A stretch of DNA of 64,000 nt, from contig CM049322.1 of NCBI GenBank assembly GCA_026874595.1, positions 55,464,386-55,528,385 on the forward strand, given 5' to 3'. Of this stretch, positions 34,030 through 46,090 are shown in pieces (position 1 is the first letter of the stretch; the number at the start of each line of letters is the position of its first letter). Position numbers and translations under genes: made by a program. Origin of the DNA: Sipunculus nudus. Its lineage: Eukaryota > Annelida > Sipuncula > Golfingiida > Sipunculidae. The notes beneath the pieces are model-generated. The model was not told where the DNA came from. It did not search any database and saw nothing but the letters and a program-made list of their open reading frames with translations.

Positions 34030-34340
34030 GTTTACTCGAGCAGTAGAAGAAATCGATAGGCAACACAATAATAATTGCCACTATTATGCTGACGACATGC
34101 GGGCCTAAACATCCTTTAAACCATCTGCCTATTCGGAAACAGAACCTACTATCCAGGAATCCGTAGCTGACAGCAGTGAGTAGACGAGAAATAACAGACT
34201 GAATCTGGATCAGTACAAGACTGAATTATTTTTGTACCAAAATGTCAAGGAAGGATTTTTTCTATTTTTTTTTTCTTTAAATGTAGGCTCTATTAAAATA
34301 AGAACTATCACAGATGAAGAATCTAGGTGTTTTATAGTCA
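34030..34340 (+). mobile_element. CR1-like LINE reverse-transcriptase remnant
   Basis: A plus-strand reading shows HYYADDM (the YADD catalytic box), then SFKPSAYSETEP, then NRLNLDQYKTELFL. A shifted frame near 34318 gives KNLGVL. This order is characteristic of the palm/thumb part of CR1-clade reverse transcriptases. Stops follow soon after YADD and again before NRLNL, so it is dead. No other part of the element was found, consistent with a 5'-truncated relic. Block G begins immediately after, near 34345. Confidence 0.65.
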
Positions 34341-34344
34341 ATTA

Positions 34345-34850
34345 AATGGAAAAGCAGATATGGGTATGTGCTTAATATCGAACCTAGGGGTCATCAAAGT
34401 TACACATTATTCCTGAGCTTTATATATTATGTGAGGAAATAAGGAACTTGCTCCTGGATGTAAAATTACATTCACGACGAAAGTATACCACTACACCACA
34501 AAATAAGACACCAAAATCTGAACACTGTAACTAGATTGTCATAATAACCCATGTTTTTCCATGAGTAAACTTGTTGAACACTGTGGATTTATCTAGTGCA
34601 TACTAACCAAACCAATGGAACTCCATACAATCACTGCAGAGTACTATGACTTGTTAAATATAAGCCTATTAAAATATAAGATAAAACATAATTAAAAATT
34701 ATATTTCTAGGAATTGTGACTGATCCATCTATCAAAGAAACATTGACAACTTATAGAAGTGAGAAATAGTTTTCCGCATCGTGCATTCATGAAGTTGGTT
34801 AAGAGTGTTTAAGAGAAGGTCTGTCTTGTTGCGTGTCTTGCGTCCCGTCT
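34345..34850. repeat. U3 closing block
   Basis: Resembles 23110-23480 and 24310-24410 of U2 ('tgcagagtactatg', 'cttgttaaatataa'). Reading frames seen in U2 are interrupted here. Confidence 0.65.
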
Positions 34851-35600
34851 GAACCTGGGACATTTAGTCGGAAAGGTGTAGCAATGGAAATCGGTTTTAG
34901 GAAATGATGGGTCACATCATTACACAAAGCTACATACCATATGGGCAGAGATGTTTTCAAAACAATAATTGTTGTGTGCCCACATTTTTTGTCCAGCAAA
35001 CACACATAAGTATTGAGAGAAGGGTCATATAAAAGCACCAACAGACTTGCCATATGTTCTCATTAATTCAGAACACAAAGAGTTTTCTTCTGCACATGGT
35101 CTCTCCCACACAGGCGAGCAGGTTCCTAGTAATAATTATCATGACATTGCTGGTAGGCGTCTTACACAAACGCTTAAATAACAATTATGACGGTTCATTC
35201 AATTCCAGCAGTATTTTGCTGCAGACAAGCCTGAATGTTTTGATTAGAGATTTATATATATATTGAAAATAAAATATATCGTATATTGTATTTACACCAA
35301 ACATCCGAGTATGCAATCCAACCATACTTCAAACTTTGAATAACTTTGGGTTTACTTTGTGATATATCGACAGACATATCTTAAATGACACAAGAAAAAT
35401 TACTGTTTTCAACAAATTTTAAATGGAATGTGACCTGAGGCAATTTACCGTTAATATAATATTTTGAGAATAACTTTGCAAAATGTATCATTATATATGA
35501 TGAATACTGCTTGGGAAACAACGTTACGATTTCGATTATTACTCATCAACTTAATGCCACATAACTTAACTTAATTGCTTTGAGTAAGCTGACATTGAAT
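34850..35600. repeat. Unit U4 leading block (block A)
   Basis: Counterpart of 24640-25400 in U3 ('gatgggtcacatca', 'gctggtaggcgtctta', 'catccgagtatgcaat'). Clearly diverged from U1. Confidence 0.8.
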
Positions 35601-35619
35601 ATGCCATGTGCTCCAGGGA

Positions 35620-35960
35620 GATTTTGTCTTTGGGCACCACGCACACGGACAGAGAGTTCGCTATACTGCATCTGTAATGTCAGTAGATTAATCAGATTTA
35701 ACGGAATTTTCAACATGATCTGATCAATTATTTGTAAGCTTATTGTCGCATAATTATCTGGACAACCTGACCTTCCCAGCCACGTGGTATCTTATGTTAT
35801 TTATCTGTCTGGTAATGGGCTTTATTTATGCTGGTATTAGAAGTGGTATACAAGGTATTACATTTGAAGCAGGTTGGATGAAAGCAAAATATTGGTATAC
35901 AAGCACAAAGATAGGTAAGCTGGCTTAGGCATGTTGTCATAAACACCTTTTATCGATGTT
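35620..35960. repeat. Block B, U4 copy
   Basis: Matches 25430-25660 and 5650-5930. A 61-codon plus-strand frame (35743-35928) is open here, but the paralogues do not preserve it. Confidence 0.75.
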
Positions 35961-36059
35961 TATAGGCATCGATAAGTGCAAAAGACAACCATCCCATAAG
36001 TACACACACAGGTATTTTATGGTAACGAAACATTTTCAAAATAAATTGTTAATATGAAC

Positions 36060-36430
36060 AACAACAGGTAAGAAAACATAAGCCATAATATTTATGCAGT
36101 TACTACAAGAAAGCTTCGCAGACACTACTTTTTTGCTGTCATGACAGGAAGAGTTATGTGCCCTTAAGTATTTCCTTGTATTATCATAAGAGTCTTGTTC
36201 AGGGTGGGGTTGGGAATACTATTAATGACAAATATGAAATATGTCTTTGGAAATAAATCCTAAGATAAAATCAATCAATGATACATTAGTATAGACCGTA
36301 ACAAAGACATTTCGGCCACAGTAGGCTCGGTTTCACATTTAGATACAGGGTTTATCAGACTTTCCTCAAAATAAATGTGATGGACAAAATTATTTTGCAG
36401 ACTATTTGCGCCAACAGAGGTTTGGCTCTA
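36060..36430. repeat. Block I, U4 copy
   Basis: Counterpart of 27230-27720, sharing 'aggtaagaaaa.ataagccat' and 'taagataaaatcaatcaatg'. Confidence 0.7.
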
Positions 36431-36532
36431 TCATGTGAATCATGTAGGTGGGGTCGTGAAGGTAAGGTTTCGGTCTATAAAGCACACAGCCGCCATGAAA
36501 ACAAAGGAATATTACTCTCTCCCTATCTCTCT

Positions 36533-36899
36533 CTCTATATATATAAAGATATATATATATATATATATATATATGAGTACATTCATACACACACATATAT
36601 ATATTAATATATATATATATTCGGTTCACTGCCTATTGGTATTCCTGTTTCCTGGTATTTTAGTTTCATTTATATATTCAATGAACCACATACCTATTCA
36701 TACATCTCTCTCTTCACCATCCCTCCATTTCTTTTTCGTTATAATATATACAGGTTTAAGTAGCATATATATGAATTTATATTATATATTCTTAAATATA
36801 TATGTATATTTTTTTAAAACGAGCTGGTGTTATTTGTTTGTGCTGATGACCTTCAATGTAAGCTCGGTGCCATCAATGTCCGTAATAAGAATGTTCTAC

Positions 36900-36939
<40 letters not shown>

Positions 36940-36950
36940 TATATACATTA
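36533..36950. repeat. Two (TA)n tracts flanking a U3-like segment
   Basis: TA tracts at about 36533-36620 and 36904-36948. Between them, 36620-36900 matches 28870-29240. A similar piece recurs at 37739-37900, so U4 contains an internal duplication. The 172-codon frame across this area is microsatellite read-through. Confidence 0.85.
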
Positions 36951-36999
36951 TAATCAAACATAGGGTCTTTATGAAATAATTCTATAATTTTTTTTAAAA

Positions 37000-37720
37000 T
37001 ATATATGCCGTGCTCTAATACGGGGTAAACAAGATTGCATAGAGCGCCAACAGGATGTGTTGCACACTAATGCAGCCAATTCCTCTCTTCCTCGTTAGTC
37101 CTTAGTTCATCATAAGCTTAACCAACTAAAGAATGGTTAGCCTGTTCCTATGATATGGGTTAAGTAGTTATTTTATGCTTATCCTGCTAAAAGAAAAAAA
37201 AAAAACTTAAAGCCAACAGATCAAAGAGTATGAGTGAAATTGGGCCTTCCTTGAGATTATGACCTGTCCAATATACACTGCCGCCCATTATAATACAATT
37301 TAACTATGCAATAGGAGTAGACCATGGCTCCTTTAAAGTGCTCAGTCTTGGTAAGAAATCCTGTTAAAATACTCATCAATTTAGTGCAGATGTATGCTTT
37401 AAATTAATGTTGCTCCTGCCCATTATTATCTTCTGTTATTGACTTTATGCGCATTGACTACACTGAGCATAAACCTTTTAAACATGCATCAAGGTTAACT
37501 TTGATACGGAAAGAAATTGGGTACCCTGTGACATATATTAATAATAGACCCATAATTAGTTTGAAGGACAGATCGTGCTTTAATTGCAATCAACTATCAA
37601 CCGCGGGCTGGCACTGTAGGAAAAAAATTGATCGGGTGAACTCTATATCTGAGGCTGAGCCAGAGTGGTAATTCCCGTGACTCGTGGTACATGATGACAT
37701 ATAGACACAGCAGGTATCCA
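37000..37720. repeat. Blocks C and D, U4 copy
   Basis: Bases 37000-37400 match block C of U1 and U3. Bases 37440-37720 match block D ('caactatcaaccgcgggctgg'). The 74-codon frame at 37447-37671 is not kept in U3. Confidence 0.7.
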
Positions 37721-37944
37721 CATACACATGGCAACTTTCAATGAACCAGCATACCTATTCATACATCTCTCTCTTTCCCTCCCCCTCTCTCTTTCTCTAT
37801 ATAATATATACATGTTTATAACTACATATATATCCATACATATTATATATACTGATTACACCTCTTAATTGTGCGCAAAATGCTCGGTGCCATCAGTTTC
37901 CGTCATATTATATTATTTTACATGGATTGTACAAATAGTTATAA

Positions 37945-38145
37945 TAACTAATCCAGGCACTCTCAATGGCTCCGGTGATGGCGTTCGGTAGTCTGCAGAG
38001 TTGGAGGAAACCGGAGTACCCGGAGAAACCACCGGCCTTAGACGGGCAACTACAACCCACTCTCATAGCAACGCCGGGGATCGAACCCGGGTCGCCAGCG
38101 GACAGAGCCAAGCGTTTTACCACTCAGCTGTCCAGGCCACAGGCG
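37945..38145 (-). mobile_element. tRNA-derived SINE with Nin/DC-like core
   Basis: On the minus strand the element begins with a tRNA-like head: 'cagctgagtggtaaaacgc' as A box and 'gggttcgatcccc' as B box. It then carries 'ggtggtttctccgggtactc' followed by 'cggtttcctccaact', a core shared by the widespread eumetazoan Nin/DC SINE group. The tail runs into AT-rich sequence near 37945. It splits a U4 segment that continues on both sides ('ggtgccatcagt' before, 'aggttctacg' after). Clean target-site duplication not identified. Confidence 0.8.
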
Positions 38146-38163
38146 TAATTGGGAGGTTCTACG

Positions 38164-38164
<1 letters not shown>

Positions 38165-38223
<59 letters not shown>
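38165..38223. repeat. (TA)n microsatellite
   Basis: A pure TA tract just beside the SINE head. Confidence 0.95.
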
Positions 38224-38226
<3 letters not shown>

Positions 38227-38269
38227 CATATTCAAAGCAAAGAGTCTTCATGAAAAAATTCTATATTTA

Positions 38270-38510
38270 AGCAATAACGTTCTGTGGACAAGAGTACGCT
38301 GCTCTGTGTCAAACAGGTCTGCTACGAACAACAACCACCAACTGTAATGACATACCACGAGGAAATGCTGTATCATCCGATAGTCCGAGTGTAATCAGCC
38401 TGTAAGACCCTGAGAGGTGTACACTAAAATGTAAAAAAAAATGGATATGTGAGGCTGGATTTGACGCTTCATAAGTCGGGCTAGTGCAGAGTAATTAAAA
38501 CACATTGTGT
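38270..38510. repeat. Block E, U4 copy (short)
   Basis: Matches 30370-30530 ('caggtctgctacgaac', 'ctgagaggtg'). U4 goes straight from here into the next block A, lacking F and G. Confidence 0.65.
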
Positions 38511-39240
38511 CATATAAAGACACAAAACTATGGAAAGCAGGGCCACAATAATGCACCAGCCCACATGTCATAAGTTCCCACTATATTAGGAACACACTAT
38601 TCTTTTTCACACGGGCTCTCCCACACGAGCGCATATATTCCAAGTTATAATAGTCATGGTGTTGCCGGTGGGCGTCTTTCTAAAACACTGGTATCACAAT
38701 TAGGATGGCCCATTCAATTTCAATATTAATTTGCTGCTGATCCAGCTGAATGATTAATGACCCATTTCTGGATATTTTGAAAGTACGGTGATTCACACAT
38801 TGTATTGACAAGGAACATACGAGTATGCAATCAAATCATATATGTAAAAAGCAGAAAATAACATACAGAATGGATCATTATATATCATGAATACTCCATA
38901 CATCAATTTATAATCCTTCAAATAACAAACGTTATGGACAATACGTGAGCCAACCACGAATGTGTTGAAGTGTCAAAGGGAAATGTCTTCAGTATGCACC
39001 GTCCACTCTGGCTTTGAGTTGGCACGACTGCCTCTCACTACTGAGTATATTAAACAGATCCAACGGAATTTTCAACAGTATCTGTTCAATTAACTGTAAG
39101 GTGATGGTTGTATAATTATGAGGGCAGCCCTCATCTCCCTTGCCACGTTGTGTCTCATTTTTTATTTTGTCCGGTGATTGTTTTCCGTGCATGCTGACAT
39201 TAGACGTGGTATACCAGCAAAAGGGATAGGCAATCTGCTA
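38510..39240. repeat. Unit U5 leading block (blocks A and B)
   Basis: Bases 38520-38780 are block A ('gccggtgggcgtctttctaa') and 38990-39240 block B ('gagggcagccctcatctc'). The 67-codon minus-strand frame in B is not shared. Confidence 0.75.
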
Positions 39241-39356
39241 TACACTGCACATCGTCTATTGACAGATAAAGACACGATATTAAACCATGAGGAACCTACT
39301 AGGTGAGAATATTGTAGGTAAGAGGTCCCTGCCTTCCAAAGTTATGTAGGCTCTCT

Positions 39357-39360
<4 letters not shown>

Positions 39361-39411
<51 letters not shown>

Positions 39412-39425
39412 TAGATAGATAGATA
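39361..39425. repeat. (TA)n-(GATA)n microsatellite
   Basis: A TA tract ending in four GATA repeats. Confidence 0.95.
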
Positions 39426-39864
39426 TTCAATTTTGGTCAGAGTGAACACATGGATGAATTGGAAAATGAACAGAGAACAAAAAAAATAACACGAAAACCG
39501 TCATTTTCCTATAAATTATATTCCAAACTAGATTGAAATGTACAAAGGTTAGTTATTCCAGGTCCTTTGAATGCAGTGATGTGAAAATATGGAAGGTCCA
39601 TGATGACTACTTTATATGAACAAATAAAAGAATCACTTTTATAGGTATAACTACATCATGTTTTATGTGAAGTTCTCTGATTGCATCGTGTCAAATGTAT
39701 GTTGATGAGCCTCAAGATTTTGTAATGACAAATATATTAAATTACACATGATGCGCACTTTCATTACTGCTTAGTAGATTGGTGTAATCATTGGTTAACG
39801 TACCTCAAAAACGTTGTAATAAGTCATTCTAGTAGGATGAGTTTTCAACAATATTTTATTATAG

Positions 39865-39907
39865 TTCCATGTCCCCCATTTTGCGGTGTCAACAAAATCC
39901 AGGACAG
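39865..39907 (+). other. CPP-motif exon-like segment in U5
   Basis: After the acceptor 'ttattatag', a phase-1 reading gives PCPPFCGVNKIQD, and a consensus donor (cag|gtaaga) follows. The CPPxC pattern recalls exon 2 of the U1 peptide gene (CPPKCPP). At 43 nt it would end in phase 2, and no signal-peptide exon is visible upstream, so it may be a relic or chance. Confidence 0.25.
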
Positions 39908-39969
39908 GTAAGAAAAGTTTACTAATGACATAAACCTCGTGTTAAAGAAATAGATGTAACGTTTTATCA

Positions 39970-40115
39970 GTGCCAGGTTAGACAACATTTCCTATAATAT
40001 TAAATAATCTTGTGTAAGTAAACATTTGATGTAACAGTATAAGATTGCCTGGTACGAAAACATTTCTTATAATGGTAAGGCAGTCTCTTGTTAATAAGCA
40101 TTGCCTAACGGCAGT
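39970..40115. repeat. Imperfect 73 bp tandem duplication
   Basis: 'aacatttcctataatatta' at 39985 recurs as 'aacatttcttataatggta' at about 40058 with similar flanks. It makes a 107-codon minus-strand frame partly repetitive. Confidence 0.55.
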
Positions 40116-40249
40116 GCCAGCCAGGAAATCATTGGTTAAAACATAACAGCAGTGCAAGATCATAATATATTGCTCAGAAGAACTTCTATAATAGCCACAA
40201 CAGTTATACCTGTAATCCTGTATCAATAAATATGTACAAATCAATATAA

Positions 40250-41860
40250 AGCAGTGAAAGTTCAGAAAACATAAATTATAATATAAAAGCGGTAACTGCA
40301 TATAAGCCTTGTCGACGTATATATTTTTCCTGAAAACAAGCGGTCTGGTAAAAAGACATTTTGTTAGTCAAATATGGCAAATCATAAAATATTTGTATAC
40401 TCAACCGGGAAACGAAGGAAATTACAGGTGGTAATACAGCAAGCCTGGTCCAGTCATTTATTTGGGTCTACAACCACTGTTATCATGATCAGCAAACGTA
40501 ATGAGATGTTCGCGTTTGATCACTTCTTTATCCACATTGAGTTTATTACTGTTTATGGTGAAAAGTAATTGTATTTTTAGGTGAGACTCGTGTGATCAAC
40601 AGGTCCGTTGTTGCCGAAGGTGTGTGTTATTGAATATAAAAAAAAATAAAATTATTAACTTCTTATTCACTTGTGCACGCAGTTACCGGAAGTCTTTCAT
40701 AACTGTAAACACTTGGTAGTCTGAAGACAAAAAGTGTGGCCACAAATGGTTTTCTAAATTAGAATGAGATGTGATAAAACCATATTAGCTACCCTTGTGA
40801 GTTGCCTACAAACCAAAATAAAACTATACTTATACATTACATTATCATGATATTTTTGTTGATATTATTATTATCAAACTGCATATCGTGTCGCAGTTTG
40901 CATAAGGGTTTTAGAATAACAAATTTAAGTTCTGAAATTTAAAAATCATTTTGGAATATTCCTCTTTTTTTTCGAAATGCATAAAACTTTTTCCTACTCT
41001 ACACTTCTTATTAAAAACTCACTGCAGACATAAGAGTAAATATTGTATCATCGTGTTATTAACATATTTACTATTCTCCCATTTAATGGTCCTTTTATAC
41101 ATATATACGCATACATATATATTACTAATATGTAAATAAATATATATATTTAATTTACATTTCAGAGTAGAACAAGCAACTAAATCCAATAATTTTGATA
41201 GAACTTTGTTCAATACGTATTACAGCTGAACTAGGACGTGGAAAGTGCATTGTGTGTAATGTAATAAAGCTATTGGTTCAAGAAAAATGCTTTATCATTT
41301 GTATAATTCACCATTCTTTTAAAAACGTTGGATATGTTGGCACATCATTGGCGGGGCCTACCCTAGTTACTTCATAAAAAAGAAAGGGTTTATTTGCTTA
41401 CTATTTTAATATATGTAACATAATCACGTTGTGCCTAATCATCACTTGCAACTTTAAGTTGGTTCCGTTTGCTTATAAACCATTGTTAAAATATGCAAAC
41501 ATTGATTCCAAATATACACTCTTGATCTAGCAGGGTCCCAGTGGATGCAACCATGATCATTCATTTGATATCACTTTTTTTCTATAAAACATAAATCTAG
41601 AACATTTGTGAAGGATAGATTACAGCAATAATATGCAATATATCTCTAGAACACTAAAACGCAGGAGCCAATCCAGCATCCTTACATTCAGGGGATATGT
41701 CAAGCACTCGGTCTACATATTTTCCTTACGCGCATTCTCAATGGCGCCGACGAATAGCAGACCGTTAAGATATAGTTTAGAACAGAGGCTGAGGATAGGT
41801 CCATTCTGTCATCGAATGCTGAACCGGGAACAATATTATTTAACGTGCCTCATGTAGTCA
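40250..41860. other. U5 middle section, no recognised gene
   Basis: Bases 40250-40450 resemble block I of U3. Bases 41630-41860 are somewhat GC-richer with a 74-codon plus-strand frame (basic and Ser-rich) of unknown origin. The rest is AT-rich with nothing seen. Confidence 0.45.
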
Positions 41861-41867
41861 TTAAAAA

Positions 41868-42021
41868 CATATATATGTATATATATGCATATGTATATGT
41901 ATATGTATATGTATATATATATGTATACATATATATTATATATATTTATATGCCTATATATATATGTATTTATTTATATAGATATATAAATTATATATAA
42001 ATATATATATATATATATATA
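41868..42021. repeat. Degenerate (TA)n/TATG microsatellite
   Basis: A TA-rich tract with 'tatg' interruptions, directly preceding block H as in U1. Confidence 0.9.
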
Positions 42022-42044
42022 CACCAACACACACACGAACCTGT

Positions 42045-42600
42045 TTTAGCCACGCTTTTGTGCACACACACACGAAAGGGTCACAATAATGACAGAGACC
42101 AGTATATAAGACACAGCTATATTTATTTTGTTTTTGCTTAATAACACAATATCATCCGATCTCTTGCACTCTGATCTAAGCAAGGTATTGTGTGCAGCCT
42201 CGTGCCCCTCCGACGAATCGCGCCTACCCGCCGGTCCCAATCGAGCATCTCTCGCAGCCAAATGGAACATGTGAGGTGCATCGTGAAAATATGAGTCAGT
42301 AAAGAGAAGTCGAAAACTCTTATATATTAATTGCGCATGTGTCTACGCGGTCGTAGTTAACAGCTTATTATATACTATTATTTTCTTTTCAATTAGATAA
42401 TCGTTAATAAATTTATATGACTCATAAATTATTATATTTTTGATTAACAGATCCAAAACACACTCAACGTGTTTATGTGCATTACGTATGTTAATTATTT
42501 ATAAGTATTTGGCTCATCAATTTTACTCATTCAGTCATTATGTCATGAAAAAATTAAATTTATACAAAATGCACAGTTATCTCGGCATAATTCTGCTATT
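42045..42600. repeat. Block H, U5 copy
   Basis: Aligns with 15820-16500 throughout ('gaccagtatataagacaca', 'aagcaaggtatt', 'cgcagccaa'). Both copies sit just after a TA tract. Confidence 0.75.
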
Positions 42601-44500
42601 ATGTTTTCCATTTTTTTTTTAACATTTCATTTCCTTGAATACGTCGCGACATTGCAGCAGAGGGAGGAATAAACACCAATGTCATTACGTTTTAGCAACA
42701 ATCTAATGCACTTCTTTTTAGAGATAAGGAAATAAAATAGGTAGGTAGTTACTTATGTTACTTCACTAAACTTCGTAATTCTTCCACTCACGCTCTTTTT
42801 CAAACAATTTTGTGGCATTTGTGGCAGACAGCCACGACAGGCAAATCCATCAAATTAGGTAACCATTTTTTTCTTCATTACCATGCAATATAAAACAAAA
42901 TGTCCATACATAGAGCAGAGGCGCCAAGAAGGGATTCCAGTACATAATAATACCCTCACTTTTTGTTCTCCCATTCATTGAAATAGAACACATAACGTCG
43001 ACCCATTTGACGCCTCCAATACTGGCCAATAAAAAAAAATCGTTGATTTTTCTTCTCACAAATGTAAGGTTAAAATTCACATACAATTAATTATACACTA
43101 TTGTGATATTACCGTGCATGTTTTTGGCTGACCAAACATCACGGGTACCCAATAAGCGTTTACAGTGATGAGATTAACACATTTACCCTGATGAGATTTA
43201 CAAAGAGCCTAGTGACTATGGCTAGTAGATTATGCAATTAGTATTGGGCCCGTAAGAACAAAGGCTTTAAGGTACACAAAGATCCAGGGTAATGCAGATG
43301 AGTGAATGTTTGAAAGATTACATAAAAAAACAGTTAAATTATAATAATAAATTAAATATTCTTGTTATTGTGAACAGTTGTAAATCAGAGAGAAGCCTAT
43401 TGAAGTCTTTTAGTTTAATATGAAATAACAAGAATGTTCAAATTATCATGCCAAATCTTACACTTTTGATGTGGTCACATTATTTTTAACTGTCCTGACA
43501 ATTGGTAGTAGAGGGTATCAGGTACTGCCTTTAACATTTTAAAGATTTGTTGTGCATTAAAATACTGATGATCACGCTTCTAAAAATCAAAGAAAGAGAA
43601 GTAAATGTTTTTTTTTTTTCTAATGAATTTAACTGTTACTCTATTTGTAACACGACAGCATGTGCGGTTATTTTATCACAAAAGGACTTCTGCAAGTTTA
43701 ATGACTAACGGCACACATACCCCCCCCCCCCCCACCCCCACTCCTTATGCGTAGCCTTTTGACGTGAGGATGAAGCATGGACTGTCAAATATTCAAAAGT
43801 AACTCAAGACATTGTTCCGTTCTCCGTGTTTCGCCTGGGCTTGCAGGGCTCATTTATGACAGTTTCTTTAGTAGCAACGGGTTGTATTCCTCATGTGCGG
43901 AATGCAGAATTATTGTTTAGAGATTTTAAATGGACCTACACGGCGGTTTGCGTTCTTTCTATGTGTTGCCCCTGGGTACCAACAGAAAAATTGTTACATA
44001 TGGCGATCGTTTTGCCGCGACTACGCCTTCCGCATGCCAGATCCGCGCATGAGGAATCTTACCTTCTTGATTTACAAAATACGTATGCCGATTTTATACG
44101 CATTCCGCATCCTGCACATAGGAAATCTTAGCTTTATTATGCAAACATGTTCGACTTTACTTATTAAATACATCCGATAAGCGGAAGTGATTATGTTTTT
44201 GCTGGCGTTGGTTTTGTCTATCCCTTAGCAACATAAGCTTGACAGTTATTTGCGGATTTTTATGAAAAATCAGATAGCTCGTCAATGGTCGAAGGAAAAA
44301 TGATAAATTTTGATACGGATAATATTCTTGATCCAGGAATATTTTTCATAGTTACTTATAGTTACATATGAGGGTAATGAGCTGCCTTGTCGGAATTCTG
44401 CGTTTCTTAGGGCTTTTCTAGTAAATACGGTCGTGCAAACCGCTCGACATTTCTATGACTAGCCATGTCCAATGTCTAACCTTATGATTCAGGACAATAC
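42600..44500. other. U5-specific interval with no recognised gene
   Basis: No counterpart in other units was noticed. A 78-codon minus-strand frame lies at 42850-43086. A poly(C) run lies at about 43722-43736. Bases 43800-44130 are GC-richer, with a 95-codon plus-strand frame containing the internally similar stretches RMPDPRMRNL and FRILHIGNL, plus inverted repeats. None matches a family I know. Confidence 0.4.
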
Positions 44501-44519
44501 ACATAAATCATAACATATA

Positions 44520-44807
44520 GTGCCACTAGAGGTCATTATTGATTATTGGATATCTCCTCTTGCTGACAAAGGAAAGTCACTGCCTCAGAAATTATTTAAG
44601 TTTATATCCAGAATTACCACAGACTCTGCTGTTAATGTAGTAATTGTTCCTTTTCATCATTTATTCGTTACTTCTATCAAAATATCAACAATGGCAGTAA
44701 TACATCTATTAGAATCCGTATGGTATTTTATAACGTTGTTTTGTCTAGCATGTCAGCTGCTACTTTGCATTGGTGTTTATAGGCACAGGTCTGTTTGTTT
44801 TATCTAA
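44520..44807 (+). other. 95-codon open frame of unknown status
   Basis: Opens at a position that could follow a splice acceptor ('catatag|tgcc', phase 1). It encodes a mixed-composition protein with a hydrophobic C-terminal stretch (FITLFCLACQLLLCIGV). The 3' end runs into block B/D-type sequence shared with other units, which argues against a conserved gene. No family recognised. Confidence 0.2.
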
Positions 44808-46090
44808 TATACACCCTGTGCCGTTCCTTAAGGGCTTTTGTCAATTAACAGTAGATTGCGGGCTGGCTCTGTTGAAAATAATGACACTCCATCCATGTCG
44901 CCTTCTTAGTCATAATATATTTCTGTGGTTGAGCCAGAATGCTAATCCTTGTGACTGATAATACGCTTTTGCAGCCAACTGTTGTTATCGAATTAACTCC
45001 AGCTATATCCTATACAAACAACAGGTATCCATAAACACATCTCAATAGTAAAGCATGATAGACTAAGTAATTACGTTCTTTGAACAAGAAGAATAATGTT
45101 TTATGTAAAACATGTCTGCTAAGAATAAACAATAACCACTAACTGTACAGTAAGTACAAATCACTTGGTAATGCTTGAGTTTCTCTTTTGCCAAGAAAGA
45201 TTCCCTGAGTTTTCCTTTTATTATATGTCTCAAGTGTCCTCATTCTGTAATGCTCTGAGAGGCATTTACTGGGAAAAAAATTGTGGATAACTGAGGCAGG
45301 ATCATGACCCCGCTTCATTAGTAGGACTTCATTGCGAGTTTGTGTGTCTCCTTGGCTTCACCTGTCTAACCTGATCAACCATATCCGACAGTGAGAAAGT
45401 TTTTTGAATCTTGTGTATACCTTTGATCATCAAAGGTTTGTATTATATTTGGATGAAAAATAACTCCTAATAAATAGGTGTTCTAACCAAATAAAACCGC
45501 TACAGACCTTACAAACTAAATCGTTGACCTCGTTGAAAATACTTTATAATTTCTTATGGAATTTCTGCATATGCTTTAGAAAAAGGTTCATGAGTACGGA
45601 CTGACTGTTAGTATTGTTCCATATTCATTAGTATTCTGTTTTGTTATAAAACGCGATCTCTTTGATCCCTGTGTGCTTACATCAATTGTTGATGTCTCAA
45701 TGCGTTTCAAAAGGATATAAAACGTATATAGTGAAACGATATAAAAATCACTATTATCTGAGGCATAAAATTATATGGACCGATCGTAAAATAGATATTT
45801 AAAATGATTTACAGTAATTTCCATATGTACAGAAGAATAGCTTTGTTGTTTAAAATAAATTGTTGGGGTCATCACGGTTTCACATTCCTCAATATTTTCT
45901 GTGTATTATGTCCGGAATTATTGACACTTACACAAACTCATATATATTGCATTTGTTTATAATAATTTAACCGGGTGGATAGTCTGTAGGTCTTTGTGTT
46001 CGTGTATGTTGCTACCGTTTGAACCCGGTACGTTAAGACAAAAAAGTAACAATGGTGAACTCTGTGTGAATGATTGGTAAAATAAAAGCA
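44790..46090. repeat. Blocks D-G closing unit U5
   Basis: Matches 16830-18095 in order at lower identity than the 46 kb repeat. The single E motif at 45285-45330 corresponds to the minisatellite monomer of U3. Ends at the junction with U1'. Confidence 0.75.

Noticed and set aside
36435-36953. 172-codon plus-strand frame, the longest plus-strand ORF
   Set aside because: Much of it is translated microsatellite (YIYIYI at both ends) and the rest is repeated non-coding unit sequence.
38040-38120. Possible tRNA gene on the minus strand
   Set aside because: A and B boxes are present, but the sequence continues into a conserved SINE core, so it is a SINE head and not a functional tRNA.
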